From assembly GCA_046153505.1 (NCBI GenBank), contig JBJXDT010000045.1:1-6724 (forward strand): DNA of 6,724 bases, read 5' to 3'. The stretch is from JBJXDT01 sp046153505. Lineage in GTDB: Bacteria; Pseudomonadota; Gammaproteobacteria; Burkholderiales; Methylophilaceae. The notes beneath the pieces were generated by a model. The model was not told the DNA's origin and ran no database searches. It saw nothing but the letters and a program-made list of their open reading frames with translations. Shown here in pieces: positions 5,845 through 6,724 of the stretch. The position numbers were made by a program, and so were the translations under genes. Numbering within the stretch: the first letter of the stretch is position 1; each line of letters begins with the position of its first letter.

Positions 5845-5871
5845 ACAGGCACTGACAAGGTCAGTGCCTGT
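5845..5871 (-). terminator. Intrinsic terminator between MCO and SCO genes
   Basis: A perfect 12-bp stem (5845-5856 with 5860-5871, core AGGCACTGAC) closes a 3-nt loop. On the minus strand it is followed by TTTTGTAAC, a short U-tract. It sits 7 bp past the MCO stop codon. Only about 40 bp separate it from the SCO start, with no evident promoter there, so it may work as a leaky terminator or a 3'-end stabiliser giving more MCO than SCO mRNA. Confidence 0.85.
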
Positions 5872-5878
5872 ATTTGGG

Positions 5879-6724
5879 TTAAGCAATCTTCCACATCACC
5901 ATCATAGCGTGGTCTTCGTGCACCACGTTATGGCAATGCATAGGGTAAAGGCCTTTGTAATCACGGAAGCGCATGTAAATATCTACCTTCGCATTTGGGT
6001 CAAGACGAATCACATCTTTACGACCACGTGCGAGTGGTTCAGGCGTTGTACCATTGTATTTAAGGTAACGATGCTCTTCATAGTGAATATGCACTGGGTG
6101 CAACCATGAACCGCCGCCGTTGATAATTTGCCATTGTTCTGCACTGCCTTCAGGTATCTCTGCACTCACCACATCGCGGTTAAACGGCTGTCCATTCACT
6201 AACCACTCACCACCGCCACGCTCAAATTTCCATGTACGTAAGTTAGTAGCTTTTTGATCCATATCTGGCAATGGACGCATTGTTACTGGGATGCGACTGT
6301 TATCTACAACGGCGTCAGATGTCACAATAAACTTCAATACTTGGAATCCAGGCGTTAGCAGATTATTTGTTGGGCCACGACCATTTGTTTGTTCTGCACG
6401 GTTAATCAGGATAATTTCTGTACCCGCAGCATACTTGGAGAAATCCATAATCACATCAAAACGTTCTGCCGTCGTTTGTTGGAAATTTTTAACAGGGATT
6501 GGTGCTGGAAACAAGTTACCATCATTCGCAATCACAACAAATGGTGCGCCGTTGCTTAAGAACCAGTTATAAGTGCGTGAAGGTCCCATGGCTAAGAAAC
6601 GGAAACGGTATTTACGACGTTTAACAGGCATGTATGGTTGAATCTTACCATTTACAGTATATTTATCACCAATCGCGCCATCAAAGCAGGTCAGTGGGAA
6701 GAAATCGACACCTCTAGGATCGAA
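5879..6724 (-). CDS. Multicopper oxidase, C-terminal part (5' end off window)
   Basis: The frame is open to the window edge: 31 codons before the internal ATG at 6631 read FDPRGVDFFPLTCFDGAIGD... without a stop, so 281 residues are visible and 6631 is not the start. The visible part covers cupredoxin domain 2 (KYRFRFLAMGPSR...) and domain 3. Copper sites are complete for this half: HPVHIH (visible residues 209-214; one T1, one T2 and one T3 ligand) and HCHNVVHEDHAMM (263-275), giving the T1 Cys, two trinuclear-site His, the second T1 His and an axial Met. The protein ends six residues after the last motif (VMWKIA), with no C-terminal extension. It should oxidise a substrate by four single-electron steps, reducing O2 to water in the periplasm; the substrate (metal ion, phenol or other) cannot be told. 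The YTVNGKIQP and HCHNVVHEDHAM style resembles the CotA/bilirubin-oxidase/MofA-like group more than CueO, and there is no Met-rich insert in this half. Confidence 0.95.
   Translation of the reverse strand, partial: FDPRGVDFFPLTCFDGAIGDKYTVNGKIQPYMPVKRRKYRFRFLAMGPSRTYNWFLSNGAPFVVIANDGNLFPAPIPVKNFQQTTAERFDVIMDFSKYAAGTEIILINRAEQTNGRGPTNNLLTPGFQVLKFIVTSDAVVDNSRIPVTMRPLPDMDQKATNLRTWKFERGGGEWLVNGQPFNRDVVSAEIPEGSAEQWQIINGGGSWLHPVHIHYEEHRYLKYNGTTPEPLARGRKDVIRLDPNAKVDIYMRFRDYKGLYPMHCHNVVHEDHAMMVMWKIA

Noticed and set aside
5864..6109. Plus-strand ORF with HHHH, opposite the MCO
   Set aside because: The His run is the complement of MMVMW coding sequence at the MCO C-terminus, not a metal-binding peptide.
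5879..6631. MCO treated as a complete 250-residue protein starting at 6631
   Set aside because: The same frame stays open for 31 more codons to the window edge with clear MCO sequence, and one half of the copper sites is missing, so the gene is only cut by the window.
1..6724. tRNA, rRNA or riboswitch
   Set aside because: I saw no cloverleaf, rRNA core or known aptamer motif on either strand; the gaps are too short or explained by terminators and repeats.

Overview
The window is most likely a chromosomal segment of a Gram-negative proteobacterium with moderate-to-low G+C. A beta-proteobacterium of the Methylophilaceae/Nitrosomonadaceae kind is my best guess from protein style; this is inference, as no marker gene is present. 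All six substantial genes lie on the minus strand, so transcription runs from high to low coordinates.

Layout in transcription order: (1) the C-terminal part of a multicopper oxidase (MCO), cut by the right edge, followed at once by a strong intrinsic terminator; (2) a Tat-exported SCO1/SenC-like thioredoxin-fold protein with an unusual CX4C metal-site motif; (3) a periplasmic Sel1-repeat protein whose start overlaps the SCO stop by 16 bp; (4) a secreted 234-residue protein of unknown function with six cysteines and a C-terminal DCCPTGG motif, followed by a second hairpin terminator; (5) a roughly 300-bp gene-free region crowded with TGGGG/CCCCA and GGGGTA elements, including a 20-bp near-perfect palindrome, which looks like a control region; (6) a membrane sensor histidine kinase and (7) its NtrC-family sigma-54 response regulator, with the regulator's Shine-Dalgarno sequence overlapping the kinase stop codon; (8) a 19-bp-stem bidirectional terminator, shared with a possible 36-codon plus-strand small ORF at the left edge.

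Working model (inference): the first four genes form a periplasmic copper-enzyme module. The MCO would be the catalyst, the SCO-like protein a copper or thiol-redox chaperone, the Sel1 protein a scaffold, and the DCCPTGG protein an unknown partner. The adjacent kinase/sigma-54 activator pair would be the candidate regulator. The target promoter is not visible; the MCO upstream region lies off the window, and I found no convincing sigma-54 -24/-12 element inside it. Both regulators carry atypical residues at functional positions: HSIRNP in the kinase H-box and GAFTDA instead of GAFTGA in the activator. The novelty here is the gene combination and the repeat-rich control region rather than any single unknown machine.
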